Below are positions 1-10,587 of a stretch of DNA of 64,000 bases, piece after piece. Both the position numbers and the translations under genes were made by a program. The first letter of the stretch is position 1; each line of letters opens with the position of its first letter. The notes below the pieces were generated by a model that saw only the letters and a program-made list of their open reading frames with translations, ran no database searches and had not been told where the DNA came from. The stretch spans positions 310,001-374,000 of the forward strand of contig NZ_NEVM01000002.1 in NCBI RefSeq assembly GCF_002261225.1, read 5' to 3'. This DNA is from Bordetella genomosp. 10. Lineage in GTDB: Bacteria; Pseudomonadota; Gammaproteobacteria; Burkholderiales; Burkholderiaceae_B.

Positions 1-440
1 TGGCCGCGACGCGCTATCCGCCCGAGGGCATCCGCGGCGTGGCGGGCATGCAGCGCAGCAACCGCTACGGCACCGTGCCGGACTACCTGAAGACGATCAA
101 CGACAACATCTGCGTGCTGCTGCAGATCGAAAGCCAGGCCGGCGTCGACGCGGTCGACGAGATCGCCGCGGTGCCCGGCGTGGACGGCATCTTCATCGGG
201 CCTTCGGACCTGGCGGCGGCCTTGGGGCATCTCGGCAATCCCAACCACCCGGAGGTGCAGGGGACCATACGCCACCTGTACGAGCGCGCGACCGCGCACG
301 GCAAGGCCGTCGGCATCCTGGCGCCCGTGGTGGAAGACGCCCGCCGCTACATCGACATGGGCATGCACTTCGTCGCGGTGGGGACCGATCTGGGCGTGTT
401 CAAGCAGGCCACGTTCGCCTTGCGCGAGACCTTCCGCTGA
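1..440 (+). CDS. HpcH/HpaI-family aldolase, C-terminal part
   Basis: The reading frame is open from the window edge (first full codon at position 3) to a TGA at 438-440, so the N-terminus lies upstream. The visible 146 residues match class II HpcH/HpaI aldolases (4-hydroxy-2-oxoheptanedioate or 2-keto-3-deoxy sugar acid aldolases). They contain the QIES metal-binding glutamate motif, the [13 protein letters not shown] loop with the metal/substrate aspartate, and a closing [10 protein letters not shown] segment. The family cleaves 2-keto-4-hydroxy acids to pyruvate plus an aldehyde using a divalent metal. The exact substrate cannot be read from this fragment. The gene converges on rpsT. Confidence 0.88.
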   Translation, partial: AATRYPPEGIRGVAGMQRSNRYGTVPDYLKTINDNICVLLQIESQAGVDAVDEIAAVPGVDGIFIGPSDLAAALGHLGNPNHPEVQGTIRHLYERATAHGKAVGILAPVVEDARRYIDMGMHFVAVGTDLGVFKQATFALRETFR

Positions 441-461
441 GAGAGGGCAGGGCAGCATAAG

Positions 462-497
462 TCAAAGGGCCGAATCCACGAGGACTCGGCCCTTGAT
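462..497. terminator. Possible hairpin terminator between the aldolase and rpsT
   Basis: AGGGCCGA pairs with TCGGCCCT around a 12-nt loop, just after the aldolase stop and in the gap where it converges with rpsT. The T-tract is poor on both strands, so this is a weak terminator call. The remaining bases up to rpsT hold nothing I can identify. Confidence 0.35.
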
Positions 498-656
498 TTG
501 CCTATCTCGCCTGCCATGCGCGCAAGGGGCATTCCAAACGAGGCCTGGATGCCGCGGACGCGCGATTGCCCCAACGCATCGGCATCAGGCGCGACAAACG
601 GCGCCGGCGCGATGACGCAGGGCAGGTCCGGGTCGGAAGACCCGGACGAAGAACTA

Positions 657-920
657 TCAGGCCAGGGCCTTGACGGCGGCAGCCAGGCGGCTCTTGTGGC
701 GAGCGGCCTTGTTCTTGTGGATGATGTTCTTGTCGGCCACGCGATCGATCACGCTGGTCGACTTTTGCAGCACGGCGGTGGCGGCAGCCTTGTCGCCCGC
801 TTCAATGGCTTGGCGCACGCGCTTGATGGCGGTACGCAGCATCGAGCGCAGGCTCGAGTTGTGCTTGTTGCGCTCGACGGATTGACGGGCACGCTTGCGG
901 GCTTGGGCAGTGTTGGCCAT
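657..920 (-). CDS. rpsT: 30S ribosomal protein S20
   Basis: Encodes 87 residues, the normal length for S20. It begins [14 protein letters not shown] and has the basic, helical, Ala/Lys/Arg-rich composition of S20, with the conserved [25 protein letters not shown] segment near the C-terminus. S20 binds 16S rRNA early in assembly of the small subunit. The gene stands alone on the minus strand behind a good sigma-70 promoter. It lies near murJ, as is common in betaproteobacteria, although here a FecR-like gene separates them. Confidence 0.97.
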   Translation of the reverse strand: MANTAQARKRARQSVERNKHNSSLRSMLRTAIKRVRQAIEAGDKAAATAVLQKSTSVIDRVADKNIIHKNKAARHKSRLAAAVKALA

Positions 921-955
921 ATTGCTAATGAGTTAAGAATTCGGCAAAGCTCAAG

Positions 956-983
956 AGTATAACAGTAATTGAGCTTAACGCAA
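956..983 (-). promoter_or_regulatory. Sigma-70 promoter of rpsT
   Basis: Read on the minus strand, a TTGCGT -35 box (978-983) and a TATACT -10 box (956-961) are separated by 16 bp. The -10 lies about 36 bp upstream of the rpsT ATG, which leaves a short leader. Confidence 0.6.
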
Positions 984-1052
984 GAAACTTCAACATCCGC
1001 GCGCCCCGTGACGTATGCCCGCGCCATAACGCGCGGGCTCGCGACGGCGGGC

Positions 1053-2102
1053 TCAGGTCTGCAGCACGTCGATGCTGACGAGCCAGGGCAGGCGCCGGAT
1101 TGTAATGGGTACGGTGCGCGCCAGGGTGTCGAGCGTGGCGTCGGAGTCGTCCAGCGGGAACTGGCCGGTGACGAGCAGGCCGCCGGCGGCCATCGAGACG
1201 CGCAGCAGGCCGCTGCGATAGGGCCGCAGGGCCGCCACGATGTCGGCCAGCGGGCGGTTGCGGACGGCGATCCAGCCCGTCTCCCAGGCCGCGTCGGCCA
1301 TCAGCTCGGCGCGCGGCGTATCGATCTGCATGTCGTCGAAGCGCGCGCCGGCGCCGGCCGCCACGGTGGCGCGGGCCTGGCGGTTGGTGACGATCTCGAC
1401 TTCGTGTTCGTGCACCACCACCAGCGACCGGCGGATCTGCTGGCGCACCATGTAGCGCGTGCCCAGGGACCGCACCGAGCCCTGTTCGGTGTGGATGTAG
1501 AAGGGCCGGCCGGGATCGCGGGCCACGGACGCGGTGACGGCGCCTTCCAGCAGGCGCACGTTGCGCGTGGGGCCGGCGAAATCCAGTTCGACGCGGGTGC
1601 GCGCGTCGAGCAGGATCTGGCTGCCGTCCGACAGCAGGTACTGGCGCCGCTCGCCCGTTGCCGTGGCGGCGTCGGCCATCAGGTTCTTCAGCGGATACAG
1701 CTCGTTGACCACGCCCAGCCCGATGATGCCGGCCGCCAATGCGCCGCCGCCGGTCAGCAGGCGCCGCCGCAGCGCGCCGCGGGCCAGCTTGGGCGGAACC
1801 AGGGGCGTCTGCGCGGCCAACTGCGCCGCCACGGTGGCGGAGCGCCGCACGCCCATCGCCGCCTGGGCCTGGCCCGGGGGCGTGTAGCCCGCCGGATAGT
1901 AGTCGCTCAGGCGGCCAAAGGAGGAACCGAGCGCCGAGGTCAACTGGTTCCAGGCTTTTTCGTGCAGGGGATCCGAGGCGCGCCAGGCCATGAAGTCCGC
2001 GTAATCGGCAGGCGACGCGCGGCCGGAACGCAACAGCAGCAGCCAGTTCACGACCTGGTCTGCCACGGGCGAAGCGGGTTCCGGTATTGCGTCCTGTCTC
2101 AA
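1053..2102 (-). CDS. FecR-like transmembrane anti-sigma factor (orphan)
   Basis: The 349 residues show the three-part FecR plan. An N-terminal DUF4880-type cytoplasmic helix domain spans about residues 14-57 (VVNWLLLLRSG, AWRASDPLHEKAWNQL). A single membrane segment lies at about 116-133 after an arginine cluster. A periplasmic FecR domain covers about 150-250 (YLLSDGS, LDARTRVE, GSVRSLGTRYMV), and the C-terminus resembles the STN-like signalling domain. Such proteins relay a signal from a TonB-dependent receptor to an ECF sigma factor. No fecI-type sigma gene or receptor gene is next to it: upstream is murJ and downstream is rpsT. Its partner must be elsewhere or lost. Confidence 0.87.
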   Translation of the reverse strand: MRQDAIPEPASPVADQVVNWLLLLRSGRASPADYADFMAWRASDPLHEKAWNQLTSALGSSFGRLSDYYPAGYTPPGQAQAAMGVRRSATVAAQLAAQTPLVPPKLARGALRRRLLTGGGALAAGIIGLGVVNELYPLKNLMADAATATGERRQYLLSDGSQILLDARTRVELDFAGPTRNVRLLEGAVTASVARDPGRPFYIHTEQGSVRSLGTRYMVRQQIRRSLVVVHEHEVEIVTNRQARATVAAGAGARFDDMQIDTPRAELMADAAWETGWIAVRNRPLADIVAALRPYRSGLLRVSMAAGGLLVTGQFPLDDSDATLDTLARTVPITIRRLPWLVSIDVLQT

Positions 2103-2329
2103 TGGCGTTCCAGGGCGGGCTTTGTCGGTATGTGGGGATATTGCATTGTAAATCGGATTGTAAATATTAAAGCGTTTTCTAAGCTATCGGGCGTTTTCCT
2201 CAATGAATTTAAAGGGAATTCACCCGAGGTCAGCCTTATGGATGAGCTGGGGGCAGAAATATACGGAAATTTTCAGAAATATGCTGGATTCCGGGGACAG
2301 GCCGGCACGAAATGCCGGGGCCACCGTCC
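2103..2329. other. AT-rich gap between fecR-like gene and murJ
   Basis: This stretch is markedly richer in A/T (especially 2140-2290) than its surroundings. It lies where a fecI sigma-factor gene would normally precede fecR. I see no credible open frame in it. A small CCGGCA/TGCCGG hairpin near 2305 lies just past the murJ stop. It probably holds the fecR promoter. Confidence 0.4.
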
Positions 2330-3895
2330 TCAGTGGACGTCGACGGCGCGGCGGGTGAAATCGCGCGGCCGGACGCCGCAAAGAAGGAGCACGGCGCCGT
2401 AGGTGGCGGCGCTGCCCAGCAGCACCGCGGCCAGCCAGCAGGCGCGTTGGCCGGGATGGGCCTGGAGGGCGATCCAGTCCAGGTGGCGGCCGGCGTAGAC
2501 CAGCACCGCGGCCATGGCCAGCAGCGCCGGCGCCAGGCGCAGCGCGAAGACGCCCCAGCCGGGACCCGGGCGATAGGCGCCGCGGCGCAGCAGCAGCGCC
2601 AGCAGCAGCAGGGCGTTCAGGCAGGCGCCCAGGCCGATGGCCAGGGCCAGGCCGGCATGCGCCAGGCGCGGCACCAGCGCCAGGTTCAGGCACTGCGTCA
2701 GGACCAGCACCAGCACGGCCACCTTGACCGGCGTGCGGATGTCCTGCCGCGCATAGAAGCCGGGCGCCAGGATCTTCACCGACAGCAGGCCGATCAGGCC
2801 GACGCCGTAGGCCATGACGGCGAGGCGCGTCTGCGCCACGTCGTGGGCGGAAAAGGCGCCGTAGTGGAACAGGGTGGCGACCAGCCCGTCGGACAGCAGC
2901 GCCAGGCCCACCGCGCCGGGCAGGCCCACCAGCAGGGTCAGGCGCAGGCCCCAGTCGAGCAGGGCGCTGTAGGCCCGGGTATCCGCGCGGGCGTTGGCCG
3001 CCGACAGGCTGGGCAGCAGCACCGTGCCCAGCGCCACGCCCAGCATGGCGGTGGGGAATTCCATCAGGCGGTCGGCATAGGACAGCCAGGTGACGCTGCC
3101 GGCCGGTAGCCAGGTGGCGATATTGGTGTTGATCAGCAGCGAAATCTGCGCCACCGAAACGCCCAGCGTCGCCGGCAGCATCTGCTTGAGGATGCGCTGC
3201 ACGGTCGGATCGGCCCAGGCCTCGCGCAACCCCGGCGTAAAGCGGGGCGCCATGCCCAGGCGGACCAGCGCCGCCCACTGGATGGCCAGTTGCAGCAGGC
3301 CGCCGGCCAGCACGCCGACCGCCAGCGCGTAGATGGGCGGGTCGTAATGCGGCGCCAGCCAGATGCAGGCCGAGATCATGGCCACGTTCAGCAGCACCGG
3401 GGTGAAGGCCGGCACGGCGAAATGGCGCCAGGTATTGAGCACGCCGGAGGCGAACGCCACCAGGGACATGCACAGGATGTAGGGGAACATCACGCGCGTC
3501 ATCCACACCGCGCCGTCGAAGCCGGCGGCGCCGGCGCCCTTGCGCAGGCCGCTGGCCATGACGGTCACCACCCAGGGCGCGGCCGCCATGCCGATGACGG
3601 TGACGATCATCAGCGCGACGGTGAGCAGCAGCGCGACCTTGTCCAGCAGGGGGCGCACGCCTTCGTCGCCATGCCTGGCGCGGGCCGCGCCCAGGATGGG
3701 CACGAAGGCCTGCGCGAACGCGCCTTCGGCGAACAGCCGCCGCAGCAGGTTGGGAATGCGGAAGGCCACCCAGAACGCGTCGGTGAGCGGGGCGGCGCCG
3801 AACGCGCGCGCCACCAGGATGTCGCGGACCAGGCCCGCGATGCGCGACAGCAAGGTGAAGCTGCTGACCGTGGAGGCGGAGCGCAACAGGCTCAT
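2330..3895 (-). CDS. murJ: Lipid II flippase MurJ (MviN)
   Basis: Encodes 521 residues, typical of the family. It begins MSLLRSASTVSSFTLLSRIAG and continues with the conserved GLVRDILVARAFG segment, which carries essential arginines in the first helices. About 14 hydrophobic segments follow, as expected for the MOP-superfamily fold. MurJ moves undecaprenyl-linked peptidoglycan precursor across the inner membrane. Other recognisable conserved parts are FRIPNLLRRLFAEGAF and the SYADRLMEFP segment in the second half. The gene is monocistronic on the minus strand. Confidence 0.96.
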   Translation of the reverse strand: MSLLRSASTVSSFTLLSRIAGLVRDILVARAFGAAPLTDAFWVAFRIPNLLRRLFAEGAFAQAFVPILGAARARHGDEGVRPLLDKVALLLTVALMIVTVIGMAAAPWVVTVMASGLRKGAGAAGFDGAVWMTRVMFPYILCMSLVAFASGVLNTWRHFAVPAFTPVLLNVAMISACIWLAPHYDPPIYALAVGVLAGGLLQLAIQWAALVRLGMAPRFTPGLREAWADPTVQRILKQMLPATLGVSVAQISLLINTNIATWLPAGSVTWLSYADRLMEFPTAMLGVALGTVLLPSLSAANARADTRAYSALLDWGLRLTLLVGLPGAVGLALLSDGLVATLFHYGAFSAHDVAQTRLAVMAYGVGLIGLLSVKILAPGFYARQDIRTPVKVAVLVLVLTQCLNLALVPRLAHAGLALAIGLGACLNALLLLALLLRRGAYRPGPGWGVFALRLAPALLAMAAVLVYAGRHLDWIALQAHPGQRACWLAAVLLGSAATYGAVLLLCGVRPRDFTRRAVDVH

Positions 3896-3917
3896 GGCGG
3901 CGGGAAACGCAGGGAAA

Positions 3918-3950
3918 GGATGAAGAAAACCGGGGATGAAGAAAACCCGG
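3918..3950. repeat. Tandem 14-bp direct repeat upstream of murJ
   Basis: GGATGAAGAAAACC occurs at 3918-3931 and again at 3934-3947. The second copy supplies the T-tract (minus strand) of the adjacent terminator, so the duplication may have arisen around that structure. Confidence 0.75.
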
Positions 3951-3965
3951 GCCGGCGGGCCCGGG
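3940..3965 (-). terminator. Rho-independent terminator of the exbB-to-SDR operon
   Basis: CCCGGGCC (3946-3953) and GGCCCGGG (3958-3965) form a perfect 8-bp stem with a 4-nt loop. On the minus strand the stem is followed by TTTTCTTC. It lies about 65 bp past the stop of the short-chain dehydrogenase gene, the last gene of the minus-strand operon. Confidence 0.75.
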
Positions 3966-4030
3966 CGAGGCAGGCCCGGGAGACGGCTCCCGGACCGGCG
4001 CGGCCGCGGCGTCCGCGCGGACTTCGGGCC

Positions 4031-4789
<759 letters not shown>

Positions 4790-4798
4790 GTGGGGACC

Positions 4799-5497
<699 letters not shown>

Positions 5498-5615
5498 TTA
5501 TGCCGCAATGCGGGCGGGCCTGCCCTGCTGCGGACGGACGGGCCCGTGGGCGCCGCGTCCCGCGAAGACGCGCACGGCGGCGAACTTCCGGGATCTCGGC
5601 GCCGGGGATAGGCCC

Positions 5616-6380
5616 TTATAACCGATTTGCATAGACGCGGCGTACGCGTTCCAGGTCTTCCGGCGTGTCCACGCCCGCGGCGGGCGCCTGGTTGACCTGG
5701 TGCACCACGATGGCGTGGCCATGTTCGAGGGCGCGCAACTGTTCCAGCGCTTCCCAGCGTTCCAGCGCGCCTTGCGGCAGCGTGGGGAAGCGGCGCAGGA
5801 AGCCGGCGCGGTAGGCATAGAGGCCGATGTGGTGCCAGGCCGGCAGGCCGGGCGCCAGGATGCGGTCGCCGCCGGCCAGCGCGTCGCGCGCCCAGGGGAT
5901 GGGCGCGCGCGAAAAATAGAGCGCGCGGCCATCGGCGGCGCAGACGGCCTTGACCACGTTGGGGTTGAACAGCGCCGCCGCGTCCGCGATGGGGCAGGCG
6001 CAGGTGGCGATGGCGGCGTCCGGACGCTCGGCCAGCAGGCTGGCCACGGCGTCGATCAGGCCGGGTTCGATGAGCGGTTCGTCGCCCTGGACGTTGACGA
6101 CGACGGCGTCGTCGGCCAGTTGCAGCGCCTGTACGGCTTCGGACAGGCGGTCCGTGCCGGTGGGATGGTCGGCGCGCGTCATCAGGGCTTCGATGCCGTG
6201 CTCGCGGGCGGCGCGCGCCACCCGCTCGTCGTCCGTGGCGACCAGCACGCGGGCGGCGCCGGAGGCGGCCGCGCGCTCGGCGGTGCGCACCACCATGGGC
6301 TTGCCGGCGATGTCGGCCAGCGGCTTGTCGGGCAGGCGGGTGGACGCCGCGCGGGCCGGAATGATCGCGGTGAAGCTCAT
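5616..6380 (-). CDS. kdsB: 3-deoxy-manno-octulosonate cytidylyltransferase (CMP-Kdo synthetase)
   Basis: Encodes 254 residues beginning [29 protein letters not shown], the nucleotide-binding signature of the family. It also has [10 protein letters not shown] (metal/CTP site) and the [15 protein letters not shown] segment near the C-terminus. KdsB activates Kdo with CTP for transfer to lipid A. It follows the Trm112-like gene by 13 bp and lpxK by two genes, a standard lipid A biosynthesis arrangement in betaproteobacteria. Confidence 0.97.
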   Translation of the reverse strand: MSFTAIIPARAASTRLPDKPLADIAGKPMVVRTAERAAASGAARVLVATDDERVARAAREHGIEALMTRADHPTGTDRLSEAVQALQLADDAVVVNVQGDEPLIEPGLIDAVASLLAERPDAAIATCACPIADAAALFNPNVVKAVCAADGRALYFSRAPIPWARDALAGGDRILAPGLPAWHHIGLYAYRAGFLRRFPTLPQGALERWEALEQLRALEHGHAIVVHQVNQAPAAGVDTPEDLERVRRVYANRL

Positions 6381-6393
6381 TGCGGCAGGCGGG

Positions 6394-6588
6394 TCATTGC
6401 GCTTGGGCGGCGCCGTTGCGCTCGCCGTCCAGCGGGCGCGCCTCGGACTCCAGCATGACCGGGATGCCGTCGCGCACGGGGAACGCCAGGCGGTCCGCCG
6501 CGCAGGTGAGTTCGGCCTGCTGGCGGTCGTATTTCAGGCGGCCCTTGCAGATGGGGCAGACGAGGATGTCGAGCAGTCGGGATTCCAT
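6394..6588 (-). CDS. Trm112-family small zinc-ribbon-like protein (YcaR type)
   Basis: This 64-residue protein opens [20 protein letters not shown], has a CPIC pair near residues 11-14, and ends with the DGIPVML motif typical of the UPF0434/Trm112 family. Only one further cysteine (near residue 30) is present, so the zinc ribbon is incomplete, as in many bacterial members. Its cellular role is unclear. It is almost always found between lpxK and kdsB, and that is the case here, with gaps of about 10 bp on each side. Confidence 0.92.
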   Translation of the reverse strand: MESRLLDILVCPICKGRLKYDRQQAELTCAADRLAFPVRDGIPVMLESEARPLDGERNGAAQAQ

Positions 6589-6598
6589 GGGCGGAATT

Positions 6599-7663
6599 CT
6601 AGTGCAGATTGGCGGGCCGCGCCGCGCGCGCGGACGAACGCAGCGCCTCGGCCAGCCAGTCGAAGAAGCGCGGATCGGAAAAGCGCGGCGTGGCCGGCAC
6701 CACCCACAGGCGATGGTCGCCCAGGCCCAGGCACTTGACCGCGTCCTTGGTCGTGACGAGGATCAGGTCGGCGGCCACGGTGCGGAAGGGCGAATGGCTG
6801 TAGCTGTAGTGGTCCGGCAGCGGCACGGTGGCCGCCAGCGGCATGCCGCTGGCGCGCAGCGAGGAAAAGAAGCGCTGCGGGTTGCCGATGCCGGCGGCGG
6901 CGGCGATGCGGTCGTGCGCGTAGTCGTCGCGCAATTCCCACAGCGTGCGGCGCTGGCCGTCGCGCAGGCGCCAGGCCTCGGTCAGTTCCATCCACATGTT
7001 CACGCGGCGCGGCCGGCCGTCGGCCGCCGGCGCCGGCGTTTCGGCGTCGGCCACGTTGTCGATGATGACGTCGACGTCGGCCAGCCGGCTGGCCGGCTCG
7101 CGCAGCGGACCGGCCGGCAGCAGGCGGCCGTTGCCGACGCCGCGGTCGTCCTGCACCACGATTTCGATGTCGCGCGCCAGCGCCAGGTGCTGCAGGCCGT
7201 CGTCCGAAACGATGACGTCGACTTCCGGATGGGCGCTGAGCAGGGTGCGCGCCGCGCGCGGCCGGTCGGGGTGCACCGAGATGGGGGCGCCGCTGGCGCG
7301 GGCGATGAGGGCGGGTTCGTCGCCGAAGCGTTCCGCCGACAGTTCGCCGCGGCCGACGTGGGCGTGCTTGCCAACCTTGACGCCGTAGCCGCGGCTGACC
7401 ACGCCGGGGGTATGGCCGCGCTCGCGCAGCGCCTTCACCAGCGCCACCACCACGGGCGTCTTGCCGGTGCCGCCGACGTAGATGTTGCCGACGACGATGA
7501 CCGGCACCGGCGGCCGGTAGGCCCGCAGCCAGCCGCGCCGGTACGCCGCGCGCTTCGCTGCGACGGCCAGCCAGACCAGGCCGGAGAGCGGCAGCAGCAG
7601 ATGGGACAGCCAGCCGGCGCGCTGCCATTGCCGCTGGATCAGCCGGGTCGCGAACGTGCTCAC
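6599..7663 (-). CDS. lpxK: Tetraacyldisaccharide 4'-kinase
   Basis: LpxK phosphorylates the 4' position of the lipid A disaccharide at the inner membrane. The 354-residue product starts at a GTG (7661-7663) that overlaps the exbD stop codon, a translational-coupling arrangement. The start reads [13 protein letters not shown] and is followed by a hydrophobic N-terminal helix. The P-loop is [18 protein letters not shown]. An open frame extends upstream to 8119 but runs through exbD in another phase, so the longer form is rejected. The [18 protein letters not shown] and [12 protein letters not shown] motifs (here [17 protein letters not shown]) support the call. Confidence 0.95.
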   Translation of the reverse strand: MSTFATRLIQRQWQRAGWLSHLLLPLSGLVWLAVAAKRAAYRRGWLRAYRPPVPVIVVGNIYVGGTGKTPVVVALVKALRERGHTPGVVSRGYGVKVGKHAHVGRGELSAERFGDEPALIARASGAPISVHPDRPRAARTLLSAHPEVDVIVSDDGLQHLALARDIEIVVQDDRGVGNGRLLPAGPLREPASRLADVDVIIDNVADAETPAPAADGRPRRVNMWMELTEAWRLRDGQRRTLWELRDDYAHDRIAAAAGIGNPQRFFSSLRASGMPLAATVPLPDHYSYSHSPFRTVAADLILVTTKDAVKCLGLGDHRLWVVPATPRFSDPRFFDWLAEALRSSARAARPANLH

Positions 7664-8076
7664 CGGGCGGTCTGCGTGGCGAAGTTGACGCGGGCGATGC
7701 CGGCCTGGCGGGCAGCCTCCATGACGTTGACCACCGTCTGGTGGGTGGCCAGGGCGTCGGCATTGATGACCAGGACGGGATCCTTGCGGTTGGCCACGGC
7801 GGCGCGCAGCGCCGCGGCGATATCGGAGGCGGTGGCGGCGTCCAGCAGCTTGCCGTCCAGCGCATAGTGGCCGTCCTGGCTGATCGCCACTTCGATGGGC
7901 GCGACCGCCTGCTGCTCGGCGGCGGCCTGCGGCAGGGTGACCTTGAGCTGGCTGAAACGGGCGAAGGAGGTGGTGGCGGCCAGGAAAATCAGGATGACCA
8001 GCAGCACGTCGATGAGCGGGATCAGGTTGATCTCCAGCTCGTCGCCGCGGCGCGATCGCGAACCGCCGAAATTCAT
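7660..8076 (-). CDS. exbD: Biopolymer transport protein ExbD/TolR family
   Basis: This 138-residue single-span protein has a basic/Gly N-terminus ([29 protein letters not shown]). The proton-conducting aspartate sits in PLIDV, within the membrane helix at about residues 17-40, and a periplasmic domain follows. With ExbB it forms the proton channel that energises TonB-like systems. It overlaps exbB by 4 bp upstream (8073-8076) and lpxK by 4 bp downstream. No tonB gene is in the window, so the partner is not known from sequence. The arrangement before lpxK is common in Bordetella and relatives. Confidence 0.93.
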   Translation of the reverse strand: MNFGGSRSRRGDELEINLIPLIDVLLVILIFLAATTSFARFSQLKVTLPQAAAEQQAVAPIEVAISQDGHYALDGKLLDAATASDIAAALRAAVANRKDPVLVINADALATHQTVVNVMEAARQAGIARVNFATQTAR

Positions 8077-8744
8077 GACAGCGCGTCCTGGAAGACCGGT
8101 TCGCGCAGGCCGCCGTCATCTTCCGGGCCGGCGCCGCGGGCGCGGGCGCCGCCGCCCAGGATGCGGGCGGCGCGGCCGGCCGCCTGTTCCATCTGGTGCA
8201 GATAGCCGTCGACGCGTCCGCGCAGGTAGCGGTGGAAGATCATGGCCGGGATGGCGATGAGGATGCCGAAACCCGTGTTGTAGAGCGCGACCGAGATGCC
8301 GTGGGCCAGTTGGGCCGGGTCGCCGCCCACCGGCGAATAGGAGCCGAAGATGTCGATCATGCCCACCACCGTGCCGAACAGGCCCAGCAGGGGGGCCACC
8401 ACGGCGATGGTGCCCAGCGCCGATACGTAGCGGTTCAGGTCGTGGGCGACGGCGCGGCCGACGTCCTCCACCGCGCTGCGCATTTCGTCGCGCGGCGCGT
8501 GGCGGTTGCGCAGCACCTCGGCCAGCACGCGGCCCAGCGGGGAATTGCGCTCCAGCCGGTTGACGGCTTCGGGGCTGTCCTGCCGGTTGCGCACCATGTC
8601 GAGCACCTGGGCGAGCAGGCCGGGCGGCGCCACCAGGCTGCGGCGCAGCGAGAGCAGGCGCTCGAAAATCAGGGCCAGGCACAGGACCGAGGTGGCGAGC
8701 AAGAACCAGATCGGCCAGCCGGCGTCGCGGAGAATGGACAGCAA
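8073..8744 (-). CDS. exbB: MotA/TolQ/ExbB proton channel family protein
   Basis: The product has three hydrophobic segments: near the N-terminus ([19 protein letters not shown]) and two in the second half ([25 protein letters not shown] and [18 protein letters not shown]). The GLFGTVVGM motif is characteristic of the family. I place the start at a TTG (8742-8744) because a GGAG ribosome site lies 7 bases before it; this gives 223 residues starting [15 protein letters not shown] at 8784-8786 would add 14 residues but has no ribosome site. It is the first gene of the minus-strand envelope operon. Confidence 0.9.
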   Translation of the reverse strand: MLSILRDAGWPIWFLLATSVLCLALIFERLLSLRRSLVAPPGLLAQVLDMVRNRQDSPEAVNRLERNSPLGRVLAEVLRNRHAPRDEMRSAVEDVGRAVAHDLNRYVSALGTIAVVAPLLGLFGTVVGMIDIFGSYSPVGGDPAQLAHGISVALYNTGFGILIAIPAMIFHRYLRGRVDGYLHQMEQAAGRAARILGGGARARGAGPEDDGGLREPVFQDALS

Positions 8745-8928
8745 AAGGGAACTCCAGGAAGGGCGCCGCCGCGGGGCTGCGGGCACGGGAAAACCGGCGG
8801 CGCCACGGCGAACTCAAGGCGAACTGTAACGGGCGGGACACCGCCCTGGCAATAGCGGGACAGGGGGCGCCGCCCATCCGCACGGTAGCCGTACGCCATC
8901 CGCAGGCCGGCGGCGCGAGCGGCCGAAA

Positions 8929-8951
8929 CTATCCACAGAATCTGTGGATAA
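8929..8951. promoter_or_regulatory. Inverted pair of DnaA-box-like sequences
   Basis: CTATCCACA (8929-8937, one mismatch to the TTATCCACA consensus) faces a perfect box read on the minus strand (TGTGGATAA, 8943-8951). Together they form the perfect palindrome TATCCACAGA-A-TCTGTGGATA at 8930-8950. DnaA binding is inferred from the consensus only. Confidence 0.6.
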
Positions 8952-9058
8952 TTCTGTGCAGAAATCGGCCGGAACCCGCATTCATGCGGGCTGCGCGTCG
9001 GCACGGGTCCAGGGGGAAAAATCGGGTTTGTGCGGTTATTTGAATAAAATCAAAGGGT

Positions 9059-9067
9059 TGTGGATAC
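9059..9067 (-). promoter_or_regulatory. Third DnaA-box-like sequence
   Basis: TGTGGATAC is the complement of GTATCCACA, an 8/9 match to the DnaA box. It lies about 100 bp before the xseA ATG, next to an AT-rich tract. Confidence 0.4.
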
Positions 9068-9167
9068 TTATTAAAGTAAAGGTGCACGCTGCGTAAGGAT
9101 TCCGGGTCGAGGTATCATTGCGCCCGTGTTTCTTTGGCCTGTGGAAAGGTTCGGCCCGGAAAACCCC

Positions 9168-10529
9168 ATGACAATTGAATTTACGGTCAAAGACGACGTA
9201 TTTACGCGGGATATCCTCACGGTTGCCCAGTTGAACCAAGCCGTGGGGCGGGTCCTGGAACGCAACGTCCCGGCCCTGTGGGTCCGCGGCGAGATTTCCA
9301 ATTTCACCGCGGCGGCGTCGGGCCACTGGTACTTCACCCTGAAGGACAACCAGGCCGCGGTGCGCGGCGTCATGTTCCGCAGCCGCGCGGCCGCCGTCGG
9401 CTTCCAGCCGCGCGCCGGCGACAAGGTGGAGGTGCGCGCCCGCGTGACGCTGTACGAGCCGCGCGGGGACTACCAGTTGCAGGTCGACGCCATGCGGCGG
9501 GCCGGCCTGGGCGACCTGTTCGAGGCCTTTCTGCGGCTGAAGCAGAAACTGGAGGCCGAAGGGCTGTTCGACGAAGCGCGCAAGCGGCCGCCCGTCTTCC
9601 TGCCGCGCGCCATCGGCGTGGTGACCTCGCTGCACGCGGCCGCGCTGCGCGACGTCCTGACGGCCCTGGCCCGGCGCGCGCCGCAGGTGCCCGTCATCGT
9701 CTACCCCGCGCCGGTGCAGGGCGCCGACTCGGCGCCGCGGCTGGCGGCCGCCATCGCCGCCGCCAACCGGCGCGCCGAGGTCGACACGCTGCTGCTGGTG
9801 CGCGGCGGCGGCAGCATCGAGGACCTGTGGAGTTTCAACGACGAGGCCCTGGCGCGCCAGGTGGCGGCCAGCGCCATCCCGGTGATCTGCGGCGTCGGCC
9901 ACGAGACCGATTTCACCATCGCCGACTTCGTCGCCGACGTGCGCGCGCCCACGCCCACCGCGGCGGCGGAACTGGCCTGCCTGCCGCGCCAGGAGCTATA
10001 CCAGCGCGTGCGCGTCATGGCGCGCGAATTGCAGCGGGTCCAGCAACGCCTGCTCGACCGGGCCGCGCAGCGGCTGGACCGAGCGGCCGCGCAACTGGAG
10101 TCGCCGCAGCAGCGGCTGGCGCACCAGGCCGACCGCCTGGCCGCCTTGCGGCACCGCCTGGTCAATGCCTGGCCGGGTCCGCAGGGACGGCGGCAGGCGC
10201 GCCTGGAGCTGCTGGTCGCGCGCCTGCGCCATCGCGGGCCGGACGTGGCGCGCGCCCGCGACGGCGTGGGCCGACAGGCACGTCAGTTGCTCCAGGCGCA
10301 ACGGCGCCTGCTCGAGCTGCGGCGCAACCGGCTGCAGTCCTTGTCGGCGCAGTTGCGGGCCTTCGATCCCGGACAGGTGCTCGCCCGCGGCTATGCCCTG
10401 GCGCGCGACGAGGAGGGCCGGCTGGTCCGCGACGCCGCGGCGCTGGCGCCGGGACAGCGGCTGGCGCTGGAGTTCGCCCGCGGCGGCGCGCGCGTCGACG
10501 TGGTCGACGTCGTCGACAAGCAGGATTGA
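9168..10529 (+). CDS. xseA: Exodeoxyribonuclease VII large subunit
   Basis: XseA forms with XseB the nuclease that degrades single-stranded DNA to acid-soluble oligonucleotides. I use the ATG at 9168 (453 residues). A GTG at 9126 is in frame but begins a stretch unlike the family. The N-terminal OB-fold includes ILTVAQLNQAVGRVLE and VRGEISNFTAAASGHWYFTLKD. The catalytic central domain has IGVVTSLHAAALRDVL, VRGGGSIEDLWSFNDE, and VICGVGHETDFTIADFVADVRAPTPTAAAEL. A long Arg/Gln/Leu-rich coiled coil fills residues of about 290-410. No xseB is nearby. Confidence 0.95.
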   Translation: MTIEFTVKDDVFTRDILTVAQLNQAVGRVLERNVPALWVRGEISNFTAAASGHWYFTLKDNQAAVRGVMFRSRAAAVGFQPRAGDKVEVRARVTLYEPRGDYQLQVDAMRRAGLGDLFEAFLRLKQKLEAEGLFDEARKRPPVFLPRAIGVVTSLHAAALRDVLTALARRAPQVPVIVYPAPVQGADSAPRLAAAIAAANRRAEVDTLLLVRGGGSIEDLWSFNDEALARQVAASAIPVICGVGHETDFTIADFVADVRAPTPTAAAELACLPRQELYQRVRVMARELQRVQQRLLDRAAQRLDRAAAQLESPQQRLAHQADRLAALRHRLVNAWPGPQGRRQARLELLVARLRHRGPDVARARDGVGRQARQLLQAQRRLLELRRNRLQSLSAQLRAFDPGQVLARGYALARDEEGRLVRDAAALAPGQRLALEFARGGARVDVVDVVDKQD

Positions 10530-10587
10530 CGGCGGGCGCCGACCCGTTTCGTCCGTCACCCGTTTGGCCCTCCGTCCGGCCGATTTT

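Larger units (their letters stand above)
8745..9167. other. Divergent intergenic region exbB / xseA with DnaA-box-like sites
   Basis: This gap of about 420 bp holds the divergent promoters. Its central part has a 21-bp palindrome of DnaA-box type (8930-8950), a TTCTG/CAGAA repeat (8952-8963) and a CCCGCAT/ATGCGGG repeat (8975-8990). A further DnaA-like site lies at 9059-9067, within an AT-rich patch at about 9025-9080. No open frame in it looks coding. Confidence 0.6.

Noticed and set aside
8929..9067. Chromosomal replication origin
   Set aside because: Three DnaA-like boxes are present but no dnaA, dnaN, gidA or rpmH neighbours, and the gap is short for an oriC.
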